From the NCBI RefSeq assembly GCF_900099805.1, contig NZ_FNDR01000018.1, forward strand, positions 1 through 64,000: a stretch of DNA of 64,000 nt. Direction: 5' to 3'. The notes beneath the pieces are model-generated. The model did no database searches. It was not told the DNA's origin and worked only from the letters and a program-made list of their open reading frames with translations. This document shows positions 1-9,139 of the stretch, one piece after another; position 1 is the stretch's first letter, and each line of letters opens with the position of its first letter. The position numbers were made by a program, and so were the translations under genes. The stretch is from Variovorax sp. OV700. GTDB lineage: Bacteria; Pseudomonadota; Gammaproteobacteria; Burkholderiales; Burkholderiaceae_C.

Positions 1-482
1 CGCATGGCGCGTGGCGTTCGCTCTGCTTCAGCACGTCACCGACGTCACGCCCTAAACGGTCCAGCCGTCAACAACGGCCTCGAGCGGACTATTACTAAGG
101 TTGGCACCTGGCGCGCAGTTTAGCGTAGCCGTTGGTTGGCAAGCAATAGCGCGTAGCGCAGGGCGCTGGCGGCCGGTGTCGTTATCGTGGCCTGCGTAAA
201 TGCCCGTTTATCGGCGGTTGGTACTGCTATGACGGTTGAGCGACAAGAGACAAGGCAATTGCTGCGCCCGCGCTCCTTGGTCCGTTCGATCTAGATCGCG
301 TTCGCGTGATCCATCCGTTGGGCAAGGCACCACCCCTGGCCCTGAGTGTTTGAATATATGAAACCAGCAGCCGCAGTATTTGGCGGATGAATCCCCGGGG
401 AACTAACTCTTCGACAATGCGTGCAGTTCGCGCAGACCTACCGCGAAATTCGCGACAAAAGTTTCGCACAGTCGATGCGGGG
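1..482. other. Left edge of window, no gene recognised
   Basis: I find no convincing coding region here. Open frames on both strands (for example 227-571 minus) lack any recognisable motif. The segment lies downstream of the last gene of the four-gene operon that ends at 483, so it should hold that operon's transcription end, but no clear hairpin plus T-run stands out. It belongs to the island, which therefore continues beyond the left edge of the window. Confidence 0.5.
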
Positions 483-1931
483 CTAGACAGAAGAGAATGC
501 GCCGGAGTTGTCGGCACTGGGGCGCAGGCGCACGGCGGGATCCCCCAGAACCACGTAGTTGCGGCAATCATCGCGAGCGATACGCGCAGACAGTAACTCG
601 CTGTCGCTAATTTTCATGCCGTATTCTCGGTTTGTGAGCAGGTCGGCCAGCTCTGTGCTGAGCACGCCCCATTGACTGTTGAACGAGTCGGTGGCTGCCC
701 CCACGCGGTAGCCGGCGAGGAGCCGACCAATTACACCCCTGAATCCTTGCGTCTGTGCTTGACCGCGGCTCGAAAGAAAACTCGAAGCCCAGGCCTTGTC
801 GATATGCCCTAAGGTCGCAAGCACCCCACCTTGTGGAAGCGTCATCAGGTGCTGCGGTAGTCGGGCGGTCATGGCGACTGGCGCGCAGCGCTTGGTGCCT
901 GGCGGGGCGTTGAAATTATCGAACTCGGGTGTCCCGGCGCCGTAGCATGCAAAGAAGAAGTGGATGGCCCCATGCATTCGAGCATCGACTGGGACATCCT
1001 CGGCCGCAAACCAGTCACTGGCACCGATGTTGCCGTACCCCGCCCAGTCCTGACAAACGAGCGAACCTTGGTAGGCCGCGAGCCGTGGATCCTGCTTGTC
1101 AAAAGCCATCCCGTGTGACCCAGTGAGAATTATCGAAGGAGGTCCATCGTTGCAAGTCATTGCATTCGCCAGGCCTTTCCTCGTGGCCTCCGAGCCCAGA
1201 ATCGGGTTCACGGAGAAGCCGGCGGATTTGCCGATCGGTGGCCGGGTTTTGTCACCCTCACAGAAGGGCCGCGCGACTCGCTCGGTGAATAACTGAGTCG
1301 CCCGATCGAAGTCATGGCAAGTTGCAAAAACATCTACGCTCCTTCGTGTTGTTCTGGAGCTGTCGGATTCGAATTTCTCGATGCTCTCGGCATACGCACG
1401 CAGGCCCTCTAGGTTGCCGAAGTCGAGACGTCCCACGGCCCCAACGATGTCCAGAGAATACTGGAAGGAGAACGGTACCGACGTTGGTGGGCCGACGATG
1501 GCGAGGTAGTACGGCACGCCATTACTGGGATCGATCATGCTAAGCGAAGCACCATGTCGAGTCAGCCACTTGCTCGCACTTTCGCCAGTTCGCCAACCAT
1601 CGGCCCCGGAGAACACGCGAAACCGTTCGCCGGCTTCTGCCTTGCGCAATTTGATTAGCGGATGCAGTGCATCCAGGTAGGGGACTGGATCCTCTTCTGC
1701 ACTAAATATTAGTCCCCAGCCGCACTGCTGCAAAGAGTTGGGGTCTGCTTCGAAGGATACGTCAAACGTCTTGTTGTAAGGTATGGGAGCACCGGCAGCT
1801 TCCTCGCCTTCACGTTGCGCGGCGCGCAACAGCGCCGGCACATCATTGGTTGGTGGCTCGAGAGGTCGGCATGTAGTAGCGTCAATGCCGAAGGAGATAG
1901 GCCCCAGCGAATCGTCCGAGATCATAGTCAC
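483..1931 (-). CDS. Clan CD (caspase/gingipain-like) peptidase homologue, last gene of conflict operon
   Basis: This 482-residue protein has the hallmarks of a clan CD cysteine peptidase. A predicted strand leads into Ser-His-Gly at residues 272-274 (candidate catalytic His273). A second strand leads into Phe-Ala-Cys-Tyr-Gly near 327-331 (candidate nucleophile Cys329). The C-terminus carries the Leu-Gly-Asp-Pro-Ala-Val-Arg-Leu type ending (around 465) seen in C25/gingipain-like proteins. No signal peptide or membrane segment is visible, so it should act in the cytoplasm. A GTG at 1931 overlaps the stop of the upstream hydrolase by four bases (GTGA); an ATG two codons later (1925) is an equally good start. 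It is the last of four co-directional genes. The fold assignment is inferred from motifs; the substrate is unknown, and a divergent CHAT domain is an alternative name for the same fold. Confidence 0.6.
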   Translation of the reverse strand: MTMISDDSLGPISFGIDATTCRPLEPPTNDVPALLRAAQREGEEAAGAPIPYNKTFDVSFEADPNSLQQCGWGLIFSAEEDPVPYLDALHPLIKLRKAEAGERFRVFSGADGWRTGESASKWLTRHGASLSMIDPSNGVPYYLAIVGPPTSVPFSFQYSLDIVGAVGRLDFGNLEGLRAYAESIEKFESDSSRTTRRSVDVFATCHDFDRATQLFTERVARPFCEGDKTRPPIGKSAGFSVNPILGSEATRKGLANAMTCNDGPPSIILTGSHGMAFDKQDPRLAAYQGSLVCQDWAGYGNIGASDWFAAEDVPVDARMHGAIHFFFACYGAGTPEFDNFNAPPGTKRCAPVAMTARLPQHLMTLPQGGVLATLGHIDKAWASSFLSSRGQAQTQGFRGVIGRLLAGYRVGAATDSFNSQWGVLSTELADLLTNREYGMKISDSELLSARIARDDCRNYVVLGDPAVRLRPSADNSGAFSSV

Positions 1932-3229
1932 ACCGGCAGTGCGGCTTGCCAGATTAGATGGGCTACCTCCGGCCCGGCAATGTCGCTGTGCGCGCCGGAC
2001 ACGCCATCGATCTTGCAGATGAACTGACTTCCATCGACGTTGTAGATGACTGAAGACTTTAGGTCATAAGCTTCCGTTGCGGGGCGCATGAGCAGTGATT
2101 CGGTTGGCGTCCCGCAGATGCCAAAGGCACCTATAGCTCCAAACTGGGGAAGGGTGTCGTACGCGAACTGGTTCGCCACGCCCGCAGCCCACGGATAGAG
2201 CTTTCCGACGGCGTAGTCATGCTTCGATCGCGTAGTGACGATTGGCCCACTTACTTTGGAATCTGCCAGTACGCGGCTGAAGTAACCGGCTACGCCATCT
2301 TCGAACGGAATTTTTGACGCATAAGCCCATAGCGACATGGCGCCCTGTACTAGTACGCACGACGCGACAGGCCGTGGCAACGGAGACGTTGCATGGGGCC
2401 CCGCCAGAGCGGAACTCATCACGATGCACCCGAAGCTGTGTCCCATCAGGTGCACCCGCACATATGGATTCTCGGTCATTAGGCGCGCGATGAATCCGTG
2501 AAGGAAGAGTTCGCCAATCTTGCTGGCGCGCTTCTTCATCGTCCAGAAAGTTAGTTGCCGCAGAGGCGACAAAAGTGAGCCCGAGGCGCCTGACCCGAAG
2601 GACACTTCGTCCTGTGCGGTTTCAACGGTTTGGTCGGGGTTAAACGATGCGCGGTCGGCAGCGCCCTCGCCGGGCGTGCCATCTGCGCCTAGGGCCAGGG
2701 CCCGATCCAGCGCGAAGTATGCGTCGCGCGCTTTAGGTGTCAGTTCCAATGCGGCGGCGTTGGTTCGCAGTTCGGCGAACAACTGACCCAGCGCTTCACG
2801 CACGGCAGGCGTATCGCCAAGCGGCACCGCGTACTGGTCGACCAGAGTGTCTACGGTAAATGATAATTGCGGCGCGAAGCTGTCTCCGACCGCTGGCGTC
2901 TCGTCGCCCCAGGCCAGGCTTGGCCAGTGCAAGCCCACATGCAGTTCTTTGAAGCCGGGGCGGGACTTCTCCATCAGGGCCCTGTCGGCTGGTAGTCCGG
3001 AGAAGGCTCCAACCCATTTGTCGTACTGCTCATACGCCGCTGGCACATCGCCTTTCCAGCCGTGGCTCCACAAGAATACATCGGTCACGGGCGCTGCTTT
3101 CAGCAGCCGGATGATCTCGTCGGTGGTTCTGCCTCCGTTTACGTCAGGATCGGGAATCTCATGACCGTCAGAGTCGACGGCGAGCAGGTGGTACGTGGCT
3201 TGTACAGCGGGGATGTTTCTTTTGGGCAT
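1928..3229 (-). CDS. Serine alpha/beta hydrolase (lipase/esterase-like), conflict operon
   Basis: This 433-residue soluble protein has an alpha/beta hydrolase plan. The oxyanion-side Leu-Trp-Ser-His-Gly-Trp lies at 53-58, and the nucleophile elbow Gly-His-Ser-Phe-Gly at 263-267 gives candidate nucleophile Ser265. A later Lys-His-Asp segment and a C-terminal Gly-Ala-His-Ser-Asp motif could supply the acid and the base. No signal peptide is evident, so an extracellular lipase role is unlikely. It begins 21 bases after the nSTAND gene and overlaps the next gene by four bases, which argues for coupled expression. Hydrolases of this type in immune operons may attack membrane lipids, nucleotides or acyl groups; which applies here cannot be read from the sequence. 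Confidence 0.65.
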   Translation of the reverse strand: MPKRNIPAVQATYHLLAVDSDGHEIPDPDVNGGRTTDEIIRLLKAAPVTDVFLWSHGWKGDVPAAYEQYDKWVGAFSGLPADRALMEKSRPGFKELHVGLHWPSLAWGDETPAVGDSFAPQLSFTVDTLVDQYAVPLGDTPAVREALGQLFAELRTNAAALELTPKARDAYFALDRALALGADGTPGEGAADRASFNPDQTVETAQDEVSFGSGASGSLLSPLRQLTFWTMKKRASKIGELFLHGFIARLMTENPYVRVHLMGHSFGCIVMSSALAGPHATSPLPRPVASCVLVQGAMSLWAYASKIPFEDGVAGYFSRVLADSKVSGPIVTTRSKHDYAVGKLYPWAAGVANQFAYDTLPQFGAIGAFGICGTPTESLLMRPATEAYDLKSSVIYNVDGSQFICKIDGVSGAHSDIAGPEVAHLIWQAALPV

Positions 3230-3250
3230 GGCTGAGATCCTTTTGTAGAT

Positions 3251-6200
3251 CTATTTCTTTGCACAACTGACTAGGCGATCTGTGACTTGCTTGAAGAATG
3301 CCTGATATTCGGCCTCGGTAAAGTCCCCCCGCTTTGCAAGAGCACAAGCACGCCTTTTCCAGGTTTCGAGGCTTAGGTCCCACACGGCGACGCCTTCCTT
3401 TCCGGTCGAAACCAGCCATCGACCGTCCGGCGAGATGTCTAATCGCTTAACTGCAGAACGGTGGAACTCCTGTGTCACTTGCAGCGACAAGGGACGGTCT
3501 GGTTCAATGACGTAGAGCTTGCCGTTCTCGTCGCCTACGGCGATAGCACCTAACCGACTCACAGCCATTGCAGACGGGACGCTGACCGCGTCTCCTTTCC
3601 ATGTCGTGAATACTCTCTCGCCGAGCGAGAAGCTGTAAATCAGACCGGCATAGTTGGCCACCCACAGTGCGGTGCCATCGGGATTGAATGCCAACGCGCG
3701 CACATCCCCGCGCGGAAGCTCCGGCAGAGCCCTGTCCATAACAGGCTCGACGCTGGGGCAGCCAATGGGGTTCGACCTGAGCCGCCAGAATGCTATGCCT
3801 TCGTTGTCTGAGGTAACGAACTCTTTGGACTTCGGCCGGAACGCAATGAGCCGAACACCACGAATTGGGAAGTCCGTCGAGAATGTCACCTCGCAAAGAG
3901 TTGTACCCCCGCCTTGTGGGTGGAAGCCCCACGCCTTCACCTGGGTTCTTATCGGTCGCCGTGTCGTCGTCGTCAACGCCATCAGCACAGATGCATCGTC
4001 GTCCACGACCACTGATTGGATTTCCTCGAAGTCCAGCTTTGCTCCTTCTAGCCGCTCGAAGGGGCGCACAGGATCTCGGCGCACAAACACCGCATCTTTT
4101 TGCGCCGCGAACAGCGCGCGACGTTCCGACGCCCATGCCAAGGCGACCGCTGAGTCCAGAGGAGCGCGCGTGAGATCGGCGCCGTGTGGTCCGTCATCGG
4201 AGACTTTTCCGGTCGATATGGCATCGGGTGTCGCGGCAAAATATACGACCGCGCCACTGGTGCCTTGTAGTGCTGCGGCATGTGCGCCCAAGAATACTTC
4301 GCGCGCGAGAGGGTGACTGTTCCCCAGCGAAACTTTCAACTGATCACCGATTTCAGTTGTCACGTAGACGGTTGTTTCGTCGGGTGCGAGTGCGGCGCTG
4401 ATCAATTGGCGCGGGAGCTCGAGAATCGGCACAAGGGTTGGGGCGGACTTCCCGTCGACGGGCAACGTCCACAAGCGCAGTCGTCCGTCCCATCCCGCCG
4501 ATAACAACCTGCCGTCCTTTAGGAAGCGCAGTTCGCTGACGGCGTCAGTATGTGCATCGATGCGCTGCAGGTGCTTGCCGGCAGAGTCCCACACATGGAT
4601 TTTTCCCGCGCGATTGCCTGCTACTACAAGCTTCTGGGTTGGGCTCACGGCAACGCTATAGAACGCACCCCTGGAATCGTCCTCCCGCGGCTGTGCCGGC
4701 AGCGCGGTAGCTGTCGGCTTGTCGTTGGGTGAGGCAGGCGGTTTGATAATCATCACCTGCTCGTCGGTGGAGATATCGGCCGACACTAGGCGCTCCGGTG
4801 AGGTGAGTATCCCTAGCGATGACACCCGCGAGTTTTGCCTATATGTCCACAACGGCCGGGTCGGAGCCTCGGAACCGCGCGGAAGCGCCCACGCCGCTAC
4901 GATTCCGCCTTCATTGCCGGAGTAGAGAACGTTCCCGGAACGCGCCAGCGCTCGTATGGGCCTGCGCATTAGAGGGTGAACACCGGTGTCGTCATCCGGG
5001 GGTACAAGAAGCGCCACACGCTTTTTGCCGGCCGGATCCCAGAGCGCAATGTTACCTTCCGAGCCCCCCGTGGCAATCCAATCATCAAGCACGAGGCCGG
5101 CCCGTACGCCCTTGGGGTGCGCTTGTTTTACTTGCTCTATCGGAATTTCCCAGATCGTCGCGCCATTTCCGGCGTCGGCGACGCGCAGCAAGTAGCGCTC
5201 TGCGCCCAATTCCGCGACCAACCGGTACTTGCCGTTGATCCAGGCATATGTAGATTTGCCCGTGCCTAAGGACTCGGTGCTTTGGATATGTCTTGTGCGG
5301 TTCAACCAGTCGCCGAGGAGGTTGCGAAAGTCGATGGCGACAAGTCCGGGATGCGCATTCTGCAGTTCCGTGCCGGCCACGACAGCAAGGCCTGCAAGGT
5401 CAACCGGTGGACTGCTGCTAAGGATTGAGTGCAGACCGGTTTGCGTAGCGGTCACGTTTTGCGTGAGTAGGAGTCTAGTTCGAGACCTGATGCTGTCCCA
5501 CTGTAGGTAAGCGGCAGCGGAGACTGTCAATACGACTAGGCTAGCAAGTATGCGAAGGTTGCGCCACGTTGACCGTTGCACGCGATGGTTGCGGTGGCCC
5601 TCAAGGAAGCGTGCTTCGAGATCGGAGCAGGCCGCGCTGTCGTCATCGGGAATGCTGGCTCGGCTCTCTTGGCTCAGGGTCAAGTAGAAGGACGGTCGTT
5701 CGCCGCCGAGGTGCCACGACCTTGCCAGCTGTTGCCACACAGCAAAGTGCTCGCCACGCCATGTCTCGATGCTCAGCCGGATTGGTGCGGTTAGGCTGTC
5801 GTGCGCCAGTTCGTACCATTCATCATCTTGTCGGGACTGGCGCCGCACCAAATGCGCTTCTTGCAGCAACCGAAGTTCCTCCGCCGTCGGTGCCTCGGGG
5901 TCGGCCGGATCGACTGTCGCCGCGGAACGTAGCCCGCTTTGCGTCAGGAGCTTGCGATCGATCCAATCACGAACGATGCGCGCACGTTTCTTGTCAGTGG
6001 CACACCGAATGAGTTGTTCGTGACAGTATTCCTGGAGTGCGGTGTCAAGCCGAAAGTTTTCCAGATCCTCCGGGCTGATGGCACTGACAGGCCCTTTTTT
6101 AGCGAGCTTGCGCCACAGGTTCGCGCAAATGACCTGAAGCTGTACTGGCTCGACGGTAGTGCCAGGTACCAACTCCAGTTTGCCCTCTGGGGTTCGTACC

Positions 6201-6901
6201 TTTGTTTTGCTCAGCTCGTGCACGATCAGTTCGGATGCATCCATGCCAGTTTGGTCGAGCTTGAGCTCTACGCCTGCCGCCTTCAGAGGGCCTCGGATCG
6301 CTCTGATGGCCTGATCGGTGTTTAGCAGGTTAAGTCGGAACGTGTTCGACAGACGGGACGGGACTAGGTCTCTGAACTGATCCAACCAAGAAAAGTACTC
6401 CTCACGCATGCTCGCAATGAGCCAGACCGGGCTACCTTCGCGCGCAAGTAGCTCTCCTAGTTGGCGAAAGAAAGCCTGCTGCTCCCTGCCTGAGGCGCTG
6501 GTAGTGAACAGTTCCTCGAATTGGTCGATTACGAGCAGCAAGCGCTTAGGCGGTGTCGACGCGGGTAGTTCCAACCGCTCGAAATAGGTTATGAGTGAGT
6601 CTTCAATCTGAACAAGACCGAAGCCGTCCGCCTCCAGTTGCTTGAGCAGGCGCATCGTGAGCGATTTCTCCGTCGATCCGGAGAAGCGCAGGATGGGTGA
6701 CACATGGAAGCGCTCGCGCAATTCGTTGAGAAGCCCATTCGCAGCCGTCAGCAACGACGTTTTTCCTGCGCCTGAGGTTGAATAGAGTACGACGATACGG
6801 TCGGCAACAGTACGCCAATGCAGTTCCTCGACCTCTGCGTCGCGACCGAATAGGAGGTCGGTTTTACCTAACGGGGCTGGCCCGACGAACGGCGAGTCCA
6901 T
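3251..6901 (-). CDS. nSTAND NTPase with central membrane segment and C-terminal WD40-type propeller
   Basis: This 1216-residue protein starts with an nSTAND1-type NTPase: the Phe-Gly-Arg-Asp entry motif near 18-21, a P-loop ending Gly-Ala-Gly-Lys-Thr-Ser at 44-49, and a Walker B Leu-Val-Ile-Asp-Gln-Phe-Glu-Glu at 124-131. A helical and winged region follows. One hydrophobic segment lies at about 450-469, and the remaining 600 or so residues contain repeated beta blades ending in Trp-Asp or similar (for example Val-Trp-Asp, Leu-Trp-Thr), as in WD40 propellers. STAND proteins switch from ADP- to ATP-bound oligomers when their sensor repeats bind a trigger. Here the propeller would be the sensor, tethered across or at the membrane. 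The first Gly of the P-loop is replaced by Ser, as tolerated in this clade. The ATG overlaps the stop of the CHAT-SIR2 gene by one base (TGATG). Confidence 0.85.
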   Translation of the reverse strand: MDSPFVGPAPLGKTDLLFGRDAEVEELHWRTVADRIVVLYSTSGAGKTSLLTAANGLLNELRERFHVSPILRFSGSTEKSLTMRLLKQLEADGFGLVQIEDSLITYFERLELPASTPPKRLLLVIDQFEELFTTSASGREQQAFFRQLGELLAREGSPVWLIASMREEYFSWLDQFRDLVPSRLSNTFRLNLLNTDQAIRAIRGPLKAAGVELKLDQTGMDASELIVHELSKTKVRTPEGKLELVPGTTVEPVQLQVICANLWRKLAKKGPVSAISPEDLENFRLDTALQEYCHEQLIRCATDKKRARIVRDWIDRKLLTQSGLRSAATVDPADPEAPTAEELRLLQEAHLVRRQSRQDDEWYELAHDSLTAPIRLSIETWRGEHFAVWQQLARSWHLGGERPSFYLTLSQESRASIPDDDSAACSDLEARFLEGHRNHRVQRSTWRNLRILASLVVLTVSAAAYLQWDSIRSRTRLLLTQNVTATQTGLHSILSSSPPVDLAGLAVVAGTELQNAHPGLVAIDFRNLLGDWLNRTRHIQSTESLGTGKSTYAWINGKYRLVAELGAERYLLRVADAGNGATIWEIPIEQVKQAHPKGVRAGLVLDDWIATGGSEGNIALWDPAGKKRVALLVPPDDDTGVHPLMRRPIRALARSGNVLYSGNEGGIVAAWALPRGSEAPTRPLWTYRQNSRVSSLGILTSPERLVSADISTDEQVMIIKPPASPNDKPTATALPAQPREDDSRGAFYSVAVSPTQKLVVAGNRAGKIHVWDSAGKHLQRIDAHTDAVSELRFLKDGRLLSAGWDGRLRLWTLPVDGKSAPTLVPILELPRQLISAALAPDETTVYVTTEIGDQLKVSLGNSHPLAREVFLGAHAAALQGTSGAVVYFAATPDAISTGKVSDDGPHGADLTRAPLDSAVALAWASERRALFAAQKDAVFVRRDPVRPFERLEGAKLDFEEIQSVVVDDDASVLMALTTTTRRPIRTQVKAWGFHPQGGGTTLCEVTFSTDFPIRGVRLIAFRPKSKEFVTSDNEGIAFWRLRSNPIGCPSVEPVMDRALPELPRGDVRALAFNPDGTALWVANYAGLIYSFSLGERVFTTWKGDAVSVPSAMAVSRLGAIAVGDENGKLYVIEPDRPLSLQVTQEFHRSAVKRLDISPDGRWLVSTGKEGVAVWDLSLETWKRRACALAKRGDFTEAEYQAFFKQVTDRLVSCAKK

Positions 6902-8967
6902 CAGGCACCGTCGGCTCGCGTCTTCAGCTCCGCCACGAAGGTTGCGACATCGCCCCAGTACAAGCGCAGCTTGGCTTTGGCCTGCAGGTACTGTTCTATA
7001 TATCGACGTGCGCTGCCCGGGTCCAAGATGCTATTCGGATCGATCTGTACTGAGAAGTGTGCGTAGTCGCTTCGCAGGTCGCGGCCCTCCAGCTGCAGCA
7101 GGCTGCGAAAGAGCACACGGAAGTCCCATGCATCGGCCTGGAAGCCGATGAAGAGTAGCCCACTGTCGCTAAGACGGCTGCGAACTGCAGGCGGAACAGC
7201 GTCCTTTGCGGCGGCGGCCATGGTCAGGTAATCGAAGAACTGGTCCTCGGTCATTACTAGTGAGCGAGGCGCTGACAGGTCACCAAACAGCTTGACTACT
7301 ACGGGGAAGTCGCGCGTGGGCTTGGCGGGTGCATCCACCGGTGTGTTGTCGACGTAGGCCTGGTCGCAGGCGGCCGATGCATCATTCCATCTCAAAAGGC
7401 GCACCCGTGGATGCTTCGCACCTTGTTCTCTGAGCGCGTCGACCAACAAATCGCTGGGGTCTGTCGTGACATACACGGGGAGACGGTAACGTGCGAGCAC
7501 GGTATGCGGATCCGTACCTTCGCTGTCCGCTGCACGCACTGAAATTCCGACCGCCGAGACGACTTCACTCAGGCGGTCCTGAAGATCGGCGGGCGACAAT
7601 TCGGTCAGTTCCGCAGGCACGTGCTCCGGGAAACGATCCAGCAGGCGTTTGTACACGTGCTTATAGAACTCCTGCCTCGGGGACGCGGGCTGGCGGGTTA
7701 CGGCAAGATACTGGGCAACTTGGGGCAGATCCTCCGTGTCTTTCCCACTCATGGGGTAGCGGTACATCTCGCCCCACTGCACCGCCAGTTCGCGCCGGGT
7801 GCCGAAGTACGGGTCGCACATTCCCGGACCAAGGATCGGCGTGCAAGAGGCGGTTCCAAGGTTGCTGATGATGGCCTGCCATGGATCGGCGCCGTCATCT
7901 GAACTGCCAAAGCCTGGGGGGTACCAAATTCTCGCACTGTCCAGCCGGGTGAAGAGGACAGGAAGCCACCAGTCCGTACGGTCCATCACCTCAAGTCGCG
8001 CAGTGGAGGCAGCGCGATCGACTTCACCGTGCTCCGAAAGTTCTCCGAAGAATATCGGCATAAATTTCTGGGCGGTATCAAAGGACAGCTTTCCTTGCAT
8101 CGCGAGTACGGCAGGCACTCCCGCACTAGCGAGCATTGGCCCAATTGCGCCCATTGGATTGCGGCCGTTGCCCGTGCCCGCACTTTCGCACGAGCAGAGC
8201 ACGATCAGGCTGGGCGGTCGATCCAGGCTAGCGATTCGAGCGACAAAATCTTCGCCCGTCACAATAGTTGCTTTGCCGCTGTCATCCTCTAGCCATAGCG
8301 CCGCGCCCTTGGGACCGAACGAGCCATGACACACGAGGTACAGAATATCGGCGCCATCGCGCAAACCCTGCATGATCTTTTCTAGAGTGGCAGCCCCCTC
8401 GCCGGTAAGCGTTCGCGCCTTGAGCCTTAGTAGGGATGCCTTCGCAATCCGCTCCTGATTCTCCACGTCGACGGGCTCAAAGCCTTCACTTAACTCACGC
8501 GGATTCGCGATCGCGAGTACGGCCTGGATTTCTTGTTTGGGGCGAAGCATCGGGAGGCGGAATTCGCGGGTGAACAGGTATCGCGAGAAAACGCACTTCG
8601 TGTTTCGTAGCAAAGGCATGTGGGAATCGTTCGGGTGCGTCATCGTTTCCCAGGGAATACCGTGCAACGATGCCGCAGCAGGATCCAGCCGCAGCCTCAC
8701 GCGTAAGTGGAGGCCGTTGTTGGCGGAATACGTACTCGCAGCGACGAACGCATCGCGCAACTCCGTCGGCGTAAAGATCGCCTTCGACAAGATTGGACCG
8801 CTCTCGGCCGGGTTTCCGGAAAATAGGCCGGGGGCCTGCGGATCCAGGTCTAGCCTCACAAAAGGCGTGATGTTGTCGCCCGACGTCACGCGATGACGTG
8901 CGGAAGCAAACAACGCATCCGTGGAGTCGCGCTGGATGACTAGTTCCAGTTCTGAGTAGCCCCTCAT
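6901..8967 (-). CDS. CHAT protease fused to SIR2-like domain, first gene of conflict operon
   Basis: This is a 688-residue two-domain protein. Residues about 1-345 form a CHAT (caspase HetF-associated TPR) protease: a beta-rich leader, then Leu-Val-Cys-His-Gly-Ser with candidate catalytic His214, and Leu-Cys-Ser-Cys-Glu-Ser with candidate nucleophile Cys260. Residues about 370-630 match a divergent SIR2-like (SIR2_2) domain: a Pro-Ile-Leu-Gly-Pro-Gly-Met entry near 377-383, a Val-Tyr-Val-Thr-Thr strand near 498, a Lys-Leu-Phe-Gly-Asp strand near 559, and Gly-Phe-Gln-Ala-Asp-Ala-Trp-Asp-Phe-Arg near 608-617. SIR2-like domains in defence proteins bind or hydrolyse NAD; whether this one keeps activity is uncertain because the first glycine motif is altered. 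A strong Shine-Dalgarno (AGGAGGG) sits 4 bases before the ATG. It leads the four-gene operon. Confidence 0.8.
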   Translation of the reverse strand: MRGYSELELVIQRDSTDALFASARHRVTSGDNITPFVRLDLDPQAPGLFSGNPAESGPILSKAIFTPTELRDAFVAASTYSANNGLHLRVRLRLDPAAASLHGIPWETMTHPNDSHMPLLRNTKCVFSRYLFTREFRLPMLRPKQEIQAVLAIANPRELSEGFEPVDVENQERIAKASLLRLKARTLTGEGAATLEKIMQGLRDGADILYLVCHGSFGPKGAALWLEDDSGKATIVTGEDFVARIASLDRPPSLIVLCSCESAGTGNGRNPMGAIGPMLASAGVPAVLAMQGKLSFDTAQKFMPIFFGELSEHGEVDRAASTARLEVMDRTDWWLPVLFTRLDSARIWYPPGFGSSDDGADPWQAIISNLGTASCTPILGPGMCDPYFGTRRELAVQWGEMYRYPMSGKDTEDLPQVAQYLAVTRQPASPRQEFYKHVYKRLLDRFPEHVPAELTELSPADLQDRLSEVVSAVGISVRAADSEGTDPHTVLARYRLPVYVTTDPSDLLVDALREQGAKHPRVRLLRWNDASAACDQAYVDNTPVDAPAKPTRDFPVVVKLFGDLSAPRSLVMTEDQFFDYLTMAAAAKDAVPPAVRSRLSDSGLLFIGFQADAWDFRVLFRSLLQLEGRDLRSDYAHFSVQIDPNSILDPGSARRYIEQYLQAKAKLRLYWGDVATFVAELKTRADGA

Positions 8968-9139
8968 CTACCCTCCTGCTGCCATTGCTGGCGCCTCGGG
9001 CATTCTGCAGCTCCGGCTCCTGGGATGCAAACGAATTTCTTCGTACGAGGTGAGCTGGTTAGAACTGTTGCGCTGTCTCGCGCCGCTGCCCTAAGCGGCT
9101 GTACGCCCTTTCTTGATCGCGGTCTCTTGAGTTGCATCG

